Origin: HGM12713 sp045593725
GTDB taxonomy: Bacteria; Bacillota; Clostridia; Oscillospirales; CAG-272
Direction: 5' to 3'
Assembly (NCBI GenBank): GCA_045593725.1
Contig: JAZNXE010000005.1
Coordinates: 1-46,086 of the forward strand
Length of the DNA: 46,086 nucleotides
Shown: piece after piece, positions 14,698 to 22,752 of the stretch
Position numbering within the stretch: position 1 is the first letter of the stretch
Layout: every line of letters starts with the position of its first letter
Notes under the pieces: generated by a model
Told to the model about the DNA's origin: nothing
Database searches by the model: none
Seen by the model: only the letters and a program-made list of their open reading frames with translations
Program-made: the position numbers and the translations under genes

Positions 14698-16080
14698 TTA
14701 AAATATAGCCAGATATTCCTCAAGGCACAGATTATCCTCGTATATTACGGTAGCGGCATCTATACCCACGAAGCGGTAGTGCCACGGCTCGTAGCTGTAA
14801 CCTGTTATGCTTGTTTTATCCTTCGGGTAGCGCAAAATAAATCCGTAACGGTAAGCGTTATCCATCAGCCAAGCAAAAGCCTCACAGTCCTCAAAGGATT
14901 CGTCAAGCTCCAGCTTGCCTTTTTCTATAAGGTCAACGCAAAGTCCGCTTTGGTGCTCACTATATCCCGCTTTTGCGGCGGTTTTTGATACCTCAGCCTC
15001 AGCCTGCTCACGGGTGTAGCCCTTATAATTTATCAGGTCGGTAACATAGGTGGAAAAAAGGCCGCTTTGCTTGGAGTAAGAGCGATATGCGCTGGTCACC
15101 ACAACGCTGTCCTCTTTGCCTATGGATTTTTCAAGGTCGTTCATCATAGCGCACAGAGATAGGGCGGCATCGGATACCAGCTGATAATCTCCGTCCTCTA
15201 TCACAGGACATCCCAGCTCATTCAAAGAAAACAACCCCTGGGGAGTATAGCTTTCACCGAGGGGATTGTTTTTGTTGACGAGCATAGTGTTTTTTGAACA
15301 GATGGAGACAAGCTCGGGATAAAGTGTCTTATAGTGAAGCAGAGTGTCCTCCTCGGCAATATCAAAGCAATCGGCAGAAAAGCTTATTGGCAGAGGGGTT
15401 CCGTTTTTATAAAGAACCCTGCCTATCCTTACCCTGTTGTCCTTATTTGAGAATACCGTACGAACACCGGGAGTATCTCCTACCGTAGGATTTGAAAAAA
15501 GCTTCTCAATAAATGAGTAGGGAACCAGACACTCTACTTCATTTTCGTCGGTAGAAATTATTTTAGCGGTGCCCTTGATATGAACACGAGTGCCGTTGAC
15601 GGTAGCGGTATTATTTCCGTGCTCGAATCTGACATATGTACCGTCGGGACACATAAGCTTTATTTTCTTCTCTGTGCCGCTTACCGTAATATCGGCGTAT
15701 TTAGCTATTTTGATAACGTCAAGATAAAATACTCCGTCTATCATAGCATCCTCATATTTTACCGTATATTTGTTTTTTTCATCGCCTAAGATAACGGTAA
15801 AGTCGTCGGTAGAGGGTCTGCTTAGCAGGGAGGTGACAAGCATAAAGCCCAGCACGAAAAGAACCGCGGTCAAAACAAGGGCTGTGAGAGTAACGAAGAG
15901 CACTGAAAGCTTATTCTTTTTTATATACCGCTTTGCTTTCGCCATATCTGAGTTATCATGGGGCGGCAGAGTGCTTCTGTCGATCTCGCCCTCCTGAGAT
16001 GCTTTAAGCATCATTATTTCTTCCTCGGAAAGGGGAGCGTATGACTCTTTTTCCTTTTTTGCGTTTTTTGTTTCGTTCAT
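14698..16080 (-). CDS. Membrane-anchored D-alanyl-D-alanine carboxypeptidase, VanY/M15B family
   Basis: This 460-aa protein has a cytosolic N-terminal tail of about 55 residues, one membrane helix (57-86), and an outer part. Residues 95-240 look like a copper-amine-oxidase-type substrate or wall-binding fold. The catalytic M15B domain fills the last 190 residues: SAYRSYSKQ, the zinc motif SEHQSGLCVD (His376, Asp383) and EPWHYRFVG (Glu431, His434). It trims the terminal D-Ala of peptidoglycan stems. The ribosome site is AAAAAGGA. It follows the methyltransferase gene by 15 bases, so they are co-transcribed. Confidence 0.88.
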   Translation of the reverse strand: MNETKNAKKEKESYAPLSEEEIMMLKASQEGEIDRSTLPPHDNSDMAKAKRYIKKNKLSVLFVTLTALVLTAVLFVLGFMLVTSLLSRPSTDDFTVILGDEKNKYTVKYEDAMIDGVFYLDVIKIAKYADITVSGTEKKIKLMCPDGTYVRFEHGNNTATVNGTRVHIKGTAKIISTDENEVECLVPYSFIEKLFSNPTVGDTPGVRTVFSNKDNRVRIGRVLYKNGTPLPISFSADCFDIAEEDTLLHYKTLYPELVSICSKNTMLVNKNNPLGESYTPQGLFSLNELGCPVIEDGDYQLVSDAALSLCAMMNDLEKSIGKEDSVVVTSAYRSYSKQSGLFSTYVTDLINYKGYTREQAEAEVSKTAAKAGYSEHQSGLCVDLIEKGKLELDESFEDCEAFAWLMDNAYRYGFILRYPKDKTSITGYSYEPWHYRFVGIDAATVIYEDNLCLEEYLAIF

Positions 16081-16095
16081 ATCTGTTCCTTTTTA

Positions 16096-16650
16096 TTAAG
16101 GCTTATTTTCTATTATTATAAAAAACGGTGAGGTTGGAGAATTGAGAATGTTTATCCTCGTGGCGCACACCTTATATCGGGACAGGGAAGAAAGATATTC
16201 ACAGATAAGCTTTCCCTCGGCATCTCCCTCAGCGTGACCCGGATATACCGCTACAAGGATTATAGCATCTTTGTCCATCAGCGAGATAGCAGCCTCGATG
16301 GCGGGTAGGGTGGTTGAGCGCATGGTGGTTACCGTCTTATCGCTTCCGGGAAGATACCCCAGATTGAACATCCCCGCCTTTATGGGAACGTCAACGTATT
16401 TTTTGACGTTGTGATGGGAGTCAAGGATAAGGGTGTAGTTGTCGGGACAGCCTGCCTTCTTGAGGTTTTCGGAGGTAGAGGCTAAGGCCTGCTCCTGTAT
16501 ATCAAAGGCGAAAACGTGCCCATTCTCACCCACGGTCTTTGAGAGAAATTCGGTGTCGTGACCGTTGCCCATGGTAAAGTCCACGGCGATATCTCCCTCC
16601 TTAAGGTGGGTAAGTATAAAATGCTTTTGAAGGTCGAGTAAGTCTATCAT
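16096..16650 (-). CDS. mnmM: SAM-dependent RNA methyltransferase, YtqB/MnmM family
   Basis: This 184-aa Rossmann-fold enzyme has the SAM motif VDFTMGNGHDTEFLS (about residues 24-38), the acidic loop FAFDIQEQAL, and the family hallmark FNLGYLPGSDK near 97. Bacillus YtqB, now MnmM, methylates the aminomethyl group on the wobble uridine of certain tRNAs; older databases call the family rRNA methylase. The same role here is inferred from family membership. AAGGAA lies ahead of the ATG. It sits 20 bases after the DUF6062 gene and 15 before the VanY-like gene. Confidence 0.82.
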   Translation of the reverse strand: MIDLLDLQKHFILTHLKEGDIAVDFTMGNGHDTEFLSKTVGENGHVFAFDIQEQALASTSENLKKAGCPDNYTLILDSHHNVKKYVDVPIKAGMFNLGYLPGSDKTVTTMRSTTLPAIEAAISLMDKDAIILVAVYPGHAEGDAEGKLICEYLSSLSRYKVCATRINILNSPTSPFFIIIENKP

Positions 16651-16670
16651 AAAATAATTCCTTGTTTCTT

Positions 16671-17399
16671 TTATTGATTATACAGGGGCTTTCTCTTCTG
16701 GGGCGGCTTATGAAGGTCGCCGCGCAGGAATTTCATTGCGCGTTCCACCGAGTCCTTGGAGTTATACCAAGGCTCATCGCCGTAGCGGTAGTCAAATTTC
16801 TTGCAGAACCAGCTTATATCCTCCTTGAGTGTTTCCATATATGTGTTGACTATGCCCGATACCTGCGCTTCAAATTCCGCGTATTGCTTCTTTCCAAGGC
16901 GCTTTGAGGCGTATTCCAGATATCTACGGTAGTGGGGAAGACAGAAATAGGGCTGTGCCTTGAGCTTTGGCGCGAAAGCCTCGTCTGTTTCCCAAAGGAT
17001 AACGGCGGTTTCAATCATATGCTGGAAGTTAAACTCTATTCTGCGGCAGACGTAACAGCTGTCCTCAAGCGCCAAAATGCGCTTTATAGGGCGCTCACCC
17101 GCCTTTGAAAAAGCCTTGTCCTTTATTTCTTCCTTAAGCTCCGCCAAATGGCTCTCTAAGGTCAGAGCCATACCCAGACGGTTCTTCCTGGTGAACATCA
17201 TATCGTAATGAGTCTTGCAAAAGCCCTCCTTGTTGGTGCGTATTCTCACGTCAGGCTCCATCATAGACGCGCCCAGAATCAGCTCAAGCTCGTCGTCCTC
17301 CAGACGGTTGTACAGTGTGCAGAAGGGACATCCGCAGGATTTGTCCTCGGCGGATGCCTCAAAGGCTTCATTGACGGGTATTGTGTAAATTGTTTCCAT
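16671..17399 (-). CDS. DUF6062 family protein with Cys/His clusters
   Basis: This 242-aa soluble protein is of unknown function. It shows alternating cysteine and histidine pairs: CGCPFC near residue 24, FCKTHYD near 60, CYVCRRIEF near 115 and FCLPHYRRY near 150. They look like two CxxC/CxxH metal sites, probably zinc. It has a helical C-terminus with many charged residues. I begin at the ATG at 17399 with GGAG six bases away; a TTG 12 bases earlier lacks a ribosome site. It is the first gene of a probable three-gene operon with the methyltransferase and VanY-like genes. Confidence 0.8.
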   Translation of the reverse strand: METIYTIPVNEAFEASAEDKSCGCPFCTLYNRLEDDELELILGASMMEPDVRIRTNKEGFCKTHYDMMFTRKNRLGMALTLESHLAELKEEIKDKAFSKAGERPIKRILALEDSCYVCRRIEFNFQHMIETAVILWETDEAFAPKLKAQPYFCLPHYRRYLEYASKRLGKKQYAEFEAQVSGIVNTYMETLKEDISWFCKKFDYRYGDEPWYNSKDSVERAMKFLRGDLHKPPQKRKPLYNQ

Positions 17400-17420
17400 A
17401 GCTTTCTCCAAAGATTTTAC

Positions 17421-17449
17421 TTGAAAAATCTGTCGATATATGTTAGAAT
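17421..17449 (+). promoter_or_regulatory. Promoter of the 8-oxoguanine glycosylase gene
   Basis: TTGAAA (17421-17426), 17-base spacer, TAGAAT (17444-17449). The expected start near 17456 leaves no room for a ribosome site before the TTG at 17459, which supports translation from the GTG at 17480. Confidence 0.7.
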
Positions 17450-17479
17450 GTAGTTACATTGATTTTCCAGAGGTATGAT

Positions 17480-18394
17480 GTGAATATAACGGAATTCAGA
17501 CTTGGTGATTGTCCCTGTGTAAGAATAGAGGGTATTCAAAATTTTGATATAGGGAAGATATTTGATTGCGGACAGTGCTTCCGCTTTGACGCCGTCGAGA
17601 ACAGCGGACACGAAAAGGAGTTTTCGGGAGTCGCTTTCGGGCGCGTGGTGTCCTTTGCTCAGGATGGCAATACTGTGCTTATATACGGCAGTACCCTTGA
17701 AGACTATGAGAGTCTTTGGAAGCGGTATCTTGATATAGAGCGTGACTATGATGCCGTAGGAGCAGATATTCTCACGAGCTGTGACAATGAAGCGCTGAGG
17801 GCAGCGGTGGAATACGGAAATGGAATACGCATTCTGGCACAAGACCCCTTTGAGTGCGTAATCTCCTTCATAATTTCCCAGAACAACAATATTCCCCGAA
17901 TAAAGAAGATAATCGAGGCGCTGTGCGCCAAGTGCGGTAAGCCTATTGACGTTAGTAATGAGATGCGAAAGCATATCTCAAGCAAAAGCTCACTTTGCGC
18001 CTTCCCCGAGGCTGACGCGCTCTATGCGTTGGGGGTTGAAGGACTTTTTGAGCTTAGGACGGGATTTCGGGCAAAATACATATATGACGCCGTATCCCGT
18101 ACTCTTGACGGAAGCCTGTCTTTCACCGAAGTAATGGCAGAGAGTGATATAGAAAATGCTATCGAAGCTCTTTGCTCTGTAAAGGGAATAGGGAGAAAGG
18201 TTGCGTCCTGCGCCCTTTTGTTCGGCTTTCAGAAATATAACGCCTTTCCCGTTGACGTGTGGATGAAGCGCGTAGCCCTCAAACACTTTGGGGATGAGGG
18301 TGAAAATCTCTCGTGGCAGCGCTTTGGCGCTTATGCGGGTATAGCTCAGCAATATCTCTTTTACTACGAGCGTTACCGTTCAATTCAAGAATAA
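17480..18394 (+). CDS. 8-oxoguanine DNA glycosylase, OGG1-type
   Basis: This 304-aa base-excision repair enzyme removes oxidised guanine and nicks the strand by its lyase activity. The N-terminal OGG domain holds FDCGQCFRF (about residues 29-37). QDPFECVISFIISQNNNI opens the HhH-GPD domain. The helix-hairpin-helix CSVKGIGRKVASCALL carries the catalytic Lys (about 240), and PVDVWMKR the catalytic Asp (about 259). I prefer the GTG start because AGAGG sits six bases ahead and the promoter rules out the TTG 21 bases upstream. It diverges from the DUF6062 operon. Confidence 0.9.
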   Translation: MNITEFRLGDCPCVRIEGIQNFDIGKIFDCGQCFRFDAVENSGHEKEFSGVAFGRVVSFAQDGNTVLIYGSTLEDYESLWKRYLDIERDYDAVGADILTSCDNEALRAAVEYGNGIRILAQDPFECVISFIISQNNNIPRIKKIIEALCAKCGKPIDVSNEMRKHISSKSSLCAFPEADALYALGVEGLFELRTGFRAKYIYDAVSRTLDGSLSFTEVMAESDIENAIEALCSVKGIGRKVASCALLFGFQKYNAFPVDVWMKRVALKHFGDEGENLSWQRFGAYAGIAQQYLFYYERYRSIQE

Positions 18395-18425
18395 ACATTC
18401 TGCCCTGTGGGCAGAATGTTTTTTA
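18394..18425. terminator. Bidirectional terminator between ogg and the DUF1385 gene
   Basis: A 12-bp perfect stem AACATTCTGCCC/GGGCAGAATGTT with loop TGT is followed by Ts on the plus side. It sits between two convergent stop codons and overlaps the first by one base. Confidence 0.88.
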
Positions 18426-18426
18426 T

Positions 18427-19557
18427 TTAATAATTGTCGCTTTGGTCCTCGGGGATTACTTCCTTGAATGCGGTGATAGCGCATTCTATCATTCCGTCGT
18501 CAGGCTCAAGGACGGTTATTCTCTGAAGCCAAAGACCGGGGGCTGATATTATCCGTGTGAGGAGGTTATCGTGTCTGCCCGCAAGCTTTATAAGCTCGTA
18601 GCCTATACCCATAGTGAGGGGAAGGGTCAGCAGCTTTATAATGGCGCGGATAGCCACGTGTGGAAGCTTTCCTATGGTGAGGTAGAATATTGGGTCGATA
18701 AAGAAGGAAACGAACATTCCGACGATAAGCATAAGTATAAGGAAAGCGGTTCCGCATCTGGGGTGGAAGCGGCGCTGGGCGCGTACGTTTTCAACTGTAA
18801 GCTCCATTCCGCTTTCGTAGCAGAATATAGTCTTATGCTCAGCTCCGTGGTACTGAAATGTCCTTTTTATATCCTTCATAAGTGACACCAATGCCATATA
18901 TCCAACTAAAAGAACTATCTTTAAAATGCCCTCAAAGGCTGATTTAACAAGAGAGTTCAGAGCCTTATTGCTGAAGGTGGGGAAGGGTAGCAGCTCGTAA
19001 AGGAAGGTGGGAAGCATAATGAATAAGCCTACCGCCAAGATCACACCGAGAACAGACGCTACCACCATAACTGCCGTTACAAAGGCGGATGAGCCCTTTT
19101 TGTCGGATGTGTAGGCTTCTTCCACAGAAGCACCTTCTTCCTGTGCTGCGACAGCATCCGCTATCGCGATGTCGTCCTCGGCTTCTATCTGCGATTTCGC
19201 TCTCTTAGCCTTTTTAGCAGCCTTTTTTGCTGCCTTCTCCCTCGCCAGCTCCTCTTCGATTTCATCAAGTCCCGCAAGCTCAGCCGAGCGCATAAGAGCC
19301 TTATAGCCTATTGCCATAGAGGCTATAAAGCCATACACTCCTCGGATTATGGGAAGCTTGAATATTTTTGGTGTGGGCTTTGTCTGGGTATCCCATTTTT
19401 CTACTATCATCTCGCCCTTGGGGTCACGCACCGCCATAGCGGATACCTTGGGACCTCTCATCATAATACCCTCCAGCAGAGCCTGTCCGCCTATGGAGGT
19501 CTTCTTTGCCGCGGCTATTTTATCCGCTTGAGCTTTATCTATCCTTGCTTTTTCCAA
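18427..19557 (-). CDS. DUF1385 family membrane protein
   Basis: This 376-aa protein is of unknown function. The family hallmark SIGGQALLEGIMMRGP lies near residue 22 and QYHGAEHKTIFCYE near 240. There are about four to five hydrophobic segments, at roughly 85-110, 160-185, 210-230, 275-300 and 310-330. A lysine/alanine-rich charged insert (about 120-155) separates the first helix from the rest. The start is TTG with AGGAG six bases ahead. It follows the LRR lipoprotein gene by 15 bases and is probably co-transcribed with it. Confidence 0.85.
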   Translation of the reverse strand: MEKARIDKAQADKIAAAKKTSIGGQALLEGIMMRGPKVSAMAVRDPKGEMIVEKWDTQTKPTPKIFKLPIIRGVYGFIASMAIGYKALMRSAELAGLDEIEEELAREKAAKKAAKKAKRAKSQIEAEDDIAIADAVAAQEEGASVEEAYTSDKKGSSAFVTAVMVVASVLGVILAVGLFIMLPTFLYELLPFPTFSNKALNSLVKSAFEGILKIVLLVGYMALVSLMKDIKRTFQYHGAEHKTIFCYESGMELTVENVRAQRRFHPRCGTAFLILMLIVGMFVSFFIDPIFYLTIGKLPHVAIRAIIKLLTLPLTMGIGYELIKLAGRHDNLLTRIISAPGLWLQRITVLEPDDGMIECAITAFKEVIPEDQSDNY

Positions 19558-19572
19558 AATCTTCTCCTAAGA

Positions 19573-20571
19573 TTACCATATTGTAGGTATTTGGTTTTTG
19601 TTGTAGTGCCAGAAGTTGCCCTCTGATGTGGGCTGTTCCTCGGAATAGTAATATACTGTGGCATTTTCTATTGCTTCGTTTCCTGCGGCTATACTTATTA
19701 GGTCAAATTGCTCCTCTGTGCCGCCAAAGAATACGGTTTTAAGGGAAGCGCATTCTTCAAATGCGGAATCCTCTATTGATATCAAGGTTGAGGGAAGTAT
19801 TAGTGTAACTAGGCTATCACATAGCTCGAAGGCATTTTCTTCCACAGTCGTGACACCCTCGGGCAGGTTAGCCGTTTTCAGCATAGCGCAGTTGCTGAAT
19901 GCGCGGTAGGGAATAGAGGTTATTCCTTTGCCTAACGAAATTTTTGTTATGAGAGCCGCTCCAAAGAAGGAGCCTTCCTCTATATGAGTTAGAGTACCGT
20001 TTAAAATTATATTTACCTCGGGAATTGAAGCGAAGGCATCTTCCTCAACGTACCTTACGGTGTCGGGAAAAACGATGGTGGAGGCATGGGAGGGAATAGT
20101 ACCCTTGAGGGCGCCTGCTCCAATTCCTTCCACGGTTTTCCCGTTTATTATCTCGGGAACGTAGAGTACATCAAAGTCCTCCTGACGCTTTATGCCGGTT
20201 ATCATTATTCCCTTGCTGTCGGGCATCGCGGCAAGTCCGAAGAGGTCTTCTGCCTTTATCCATATAGCCTCTAAATTTATATCCTCCTTTACCGTGTGCA
20301 TATCAAAGAAGAATGCCCGTCCCTCGCTGGTCTGCCAACGGCAGAACACGTAGTTTTCAAGTGTGGGGGGAGTGGGTGCTTTGGCGTGGGTATCGTGTTT
20401 GACCGTCATATCGCCTATTTTTGAGCCGCCTTTAGTGTTAAAGGTAATAGTGTGATATCCCGAAGCTTCGCTTCCTTGAGTCTGTTGCGCTTCGGAATTA
20501 CACGCTGAGAATATAGGTATAAGAGTTAATACGCACAAAAACGCAAAAGCTCTGATAAGTATTTTCCGCAT
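19573..20571 (-). CDS. Secreted lipoprotein with InlB-type repeat and BspA-like leucine-rich repeats
   Basis: This 332-aa protein has a lipoprotein signal peptide with lipobox IFSAC (lipidated Cys24). Residues about 38-105 form a Listeria-Bacteroides/InlB B-repeat module (TITFNTKGGSKIGDM ... ENYVFCRWQTSEGRAFFF). Residues about 120-310 are BspA-type leucine-rich repeats with the usual IPYRAFSNCAMLKTANLPEG pattern. Such proteins are displayed on the cell surface and bind host or microbial ligands; the target is unknown. AAGGAGG precedes the ATG. Its promoter (20601-20629) also serves the DUF1385 gene. Confidence 0.87.
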   Translation of the reverse strand: MRKILIRAFAFLCVLTLIPIFSACNSEAQQTQGSEASGYHTITFNTKGGSKIGDMTVKHDTHAKAPTPPTLENYVFCRWQTSEGRAFFFDMHTVKEDINLEAIWIKAEDLFGLAAMPDSKGIMITGIKRQEDFDVLYVPEIINGKTVEGIGAGALKGTIPSHASTIVFPDTVRYVEEDAFASIPEVNIILNGTLTHIEEGSFFGAALITKISLGKGITSIPYRAFSNCAMLKTANLPEGVTTVEENAFELCDSLVTLILPSTLISIEDSAFEECASLKTVFFGGTEEQFDLISIAAGNEAIENATVYYYSEEQPTSEGNFWHYNKNQIPTIW

Positions 20572-20600
20572 GCTTGCTCCTCCTTAATGGAACTATGTAA

Positions 20601-20629
20601 ATTATATAATAAAAATGAAGATTTGTCAA
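20601..20629 (-). promoter_or_regulatory. Promoter of the LRR lipoprotein operon
   Basis: On the minus strand TTGACA (20624-20629), 17-base spacer, TATAAT (20601-20606): a full consensus match, so probably a strong promoter. Confidence 0.85.
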
Positions 20630-20693
20630 GGATAAGGGTGGCGCATAGCGTATAATTTGCAATTTGTTTACTATATCTTCACGAATTTGCGCG

Positions 20694-20734
20694 AAAAAAG
20701 GAGCTTTTCGCCGTTTTAGCAAAAGCTCCTTTTT
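20694..20734 (-). terminator. Terminator of the lipid kinase gene
   Basis: A stem of about 14 bp (AAAAGGAGCTTTT/AAAAGCTCCTTTT) with a 12-base loop lies just after the kinase stop, ending on the minus strand in six Ts. Confidence 0.85.
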
Positions 20735-20737
20735 AAA

Positions 20738-21622
20738 TTATACGTTGGCTGTTTCTTTTTCTTCAAGGGCAGCCTCGGTGTAGGCGCGGACGGTATAGCT
20801 CTTTACACCGAGAATGGTTTCACCATCTACCTGAAGTGCTCTTGGAGAGTCAAATTCTACGGTTATGTTCTTGCCCACAAGAATAGAAATGTTCTTTTCG
20901 TGCTTCACGTGCTCACCCTTAAAGAGAGAGGGGAATATCATAAGTGTGCGAAGCTTACCCGTGCCGTGAAATACCATTGCCGAAACCGTACCTTCCTCAT
21001 TGAGTCGGTCCTGCGTGGGGGTAGGCATCATTCCGCCGCCGTAGTATCTGCCGAGCATCGTAGGGGCAATCCATACCTTATTGAATTTATGTTCAACACC
21101 GTCAACGGTAACCGTAGCGGCAGTGGGCTTGTAATGGAATAGAAGACCCTTGATAGCTATGCCTGTGTAATTTATAGGCTTATCGGTGGTACGTCGAAGC
21201 TCGTCGCCTACCTCACAGCAGTATCCGTCGATACCGTAGCCTATACCGTTTATAAATTTGTAATCCTTACCGTTTACGTTGCAGGTGGGAAGGCGCTCTA
21301 TGTATTTATCAATGCTTATTATCTCCCCCTCGCTGCCCGATATGTCGCGGAGAAAATCGTTTCCGCTTCCGCTGGCGTAATAGGATATAGGGGTTGTAAT
21401 ATTGATGTGGGCAGTATCGTTAATAAAGCGGTTAAGTGTTCCGTCACCGCCGCATATGATAATGTGAGAATCAGGGTGTGATGCAAAAAACTCCTCGTAT
21501 CCGCCCAAAGCGGTCATATCTACGCATTCGGTATTGCCTATTTTCCCTTGAAGTGCTTCGGCAGCTACCTTTCCTTGTCCGTTACCCGAAAAGGGATTGT
21601 AAAGTATGCAGTAGTTATTCAT
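20738..21622 (-). CDS. Diacylglycerol kinase-family lipid kinase (YegS/DgkB-like)
   Basis: This 294-aa cytosolic or membrane-associated kinase has the DAGK catalytic domain: NPFSGNGQGK near the N-terminus, IIICGGDGTLNRFIND (about residues 54-69) and ISYYASGSGNDFLRDI (about 79-94). The C-terminal beta-rich half ends LQVDGETILGVKSYTVRA, as in this family. It phosphorylates diacylglycerol or a related lipid, recycling lipid for phospholipid or lipoteichoic acid turnover; the exact lipid is not evident. GAAAGGA precedes the ATG. Downstream genes are set off by a strong terminator. A PAP2 phosphatase is the next gene upstream, beyond a 446-base repeat-bearing gap. Confidence 0.88.
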   Translation of the reverse strand: MNNYCILYNPFSGNGQGKVAAEALQGKIGNTECVDMTALGGYEEFFASHPDSHIIICGGDGTLNRFINDTAHINITTPISYYASGSGNDFLRDISGSEGEIISIDKYIERLPTCNVNGKDYKFINGIGYGIDGYCCEVGDELRRTTDKPINYTGIAIKGLLFHYKPTAATVTVDGVEHKFNKVWIAPTMLGRYYGGGMMPTPTQDRLNEEGTVSAMVFHGTGKLRTLMIFPSLFKGEHVKHEKNISILVGKNITVEFDSPRALQVDGETILGVKSYTVRAYTEAALEEKETANV

Positions 21623-21830
21623 AGTCTTTTCCTTTCAAAAGTTATTTACATTATATAATAATTTTATCATATTCTACGACAAAATACAAGGAGATATGAC
21701 CAGAAGAATTTTCAACTTTTGTTGATTTTCTATCTTGGATATGATTATGATAATGAAGCAACAGCGTTACCGTCTGAAACACAAAGGCAGCTGAGGGCAG
21801 CTGAGAAAAAGATATAATAAGAAAGGGGTT

Positions 21831-21935
21831 GCTTCATTTAGCGCAGAACAAAAACACACGAAAGTAAATAATAGAAAATACCGCTTTGTTATCAGGAATT
21901 TGATAGTAAAGCGGTGTTTTTGGTAGAAATTCTTA
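21831..21935 (+). repeat. Dispersed repeat of about 105 bp, copy 1
   Basis: This begins with GCTTCATTTAG and ends with AAATTCTTA, enclosing an ACCGCTTT/AAAGCGGT hairpin. It matches 39504-39607 over its whole length with scattered differences. The 446-base gap it lies in (21623-22068) otherwise holds a -10-like TATAAT near 21655 on the minus strand, a hairpin GGCGTAC/GTACGCC near 21975-21990, and a stop-ended open stretch (21700-21817) too uncertain to call a gene. Confidence 0.7.
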
Positions 21936-22068
21936 CGAATTTCGATTTTTATGTGTGTTTTTTAGCCGCGTTTTGGCTCTCTGGCGTACCTTTGTACGCC
22001 GACGAGAACCAAATCACGACTTCTGCATCTAAATGACTCAGCCCCTTTTTGTATTGTAAGCAGTAAAT

Positions 22069-22752
22069 TTATGCGGCGGGGTCATCCGTCTTTTTTTCTT
22101 TTTTCAAGAGATGCAGTATGTCAAAATTCAATGCGAAATTGAAGAGCTTTTTGTCTGAGTGCTTCTCTATAAGCTTCCATACTGCGTTTATTGCCAGACA
22201 CGCGAGTATTGCCGCAATGCCGCCCACTATGAAAGCGGCTATTACGTCGGTGGGGTAGTGTACCATAAGGTAGTTTCTCGACGCCGCCATAAGCACCACG
22301 TAAGCGGCGGCGGGAGCGACCAGCCATTTTTTGCTTTTCCACATAGCTATGCACAAGGCAGTCATAGATGCCATAGCGGCTGTGGTATGTCCCGAGGGGA
22401 AGGAAAATTCGCTCTCAAGGGGCGCTCCTATGTATCTCCACCAATCGGCAAACGCCTGTATCTCGGAGGCGTATGGGCGTGGACGGGCAACTATATTTTT
22501 TATTGCTACATTGGTGAAAAGCGCCCCAAAGCCTACGGCGAAGATTATGCATACTCCGCATTTGCGGGTCCTACGGAAGCAGAGAAGAATGAATGCCAGA
22601 AGAAAGCTGAAGTATCCGTTATCTCCTATGAGAGCGAATACCTCTGCGATAGGTGTAAGTATCGCTCCCGCACCCTCTGCGAGAGTGTGAAAAAATCCGA
22701 GTATTGCGTAGTCGAAGACCGCAAAGGTTGAATTTATCCATTCTGCTATCAT
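22069..22752 (-). CDS. PAP2-family lipid phosphatase
   Basis: This 227-aa protein has five to six membrane helices. The three phosphatase signatures are KNIVARPRPY (about residues 88-97), PSGHTTAAM (about 122-130) and SRNYLMVHYPTDV (about 159-171). The fold and length fit undecaprenyl-diphosphate or phosphatidic-acid phosphatases acting at the outer membrane face. The ATG overlaps the apbE stop by four bases (ATGA), so translation is coupled to ApbE; why these two are linked is not clear. AAGGAGAT is the ribosome site, inside the end of apbE. Confidence 0.9.
   Translation of the reverse strand: MIAEWINSTFAVFDYAILGFFHTLAEGAGAILTPIAEVFALIGDNGYFSFLLAFILLCFRRTRKCGVCIIFAVGFGALFTNVAIKNIVARPRPYASEIQAFADWWRYIGAPLESEFSFPSGHTTAAMASMTALCIAMWKSKKWLVAPAAAYVVLMAASRNYLMVHYPTDVIAAFIVGGIAAILACLAINAVWKLIEKHSDKKLFNFALNFDILHLLKKEKKTDDPAA

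Noticed and set aside
21700..21817. Open stretch ending in DNEATALPSETQRQLRAAEK
   Set aside because: It looks protein-like but has no start codon or ribosome site in frame and no recognised family; it could be a gene remnant, but I cannot support it.
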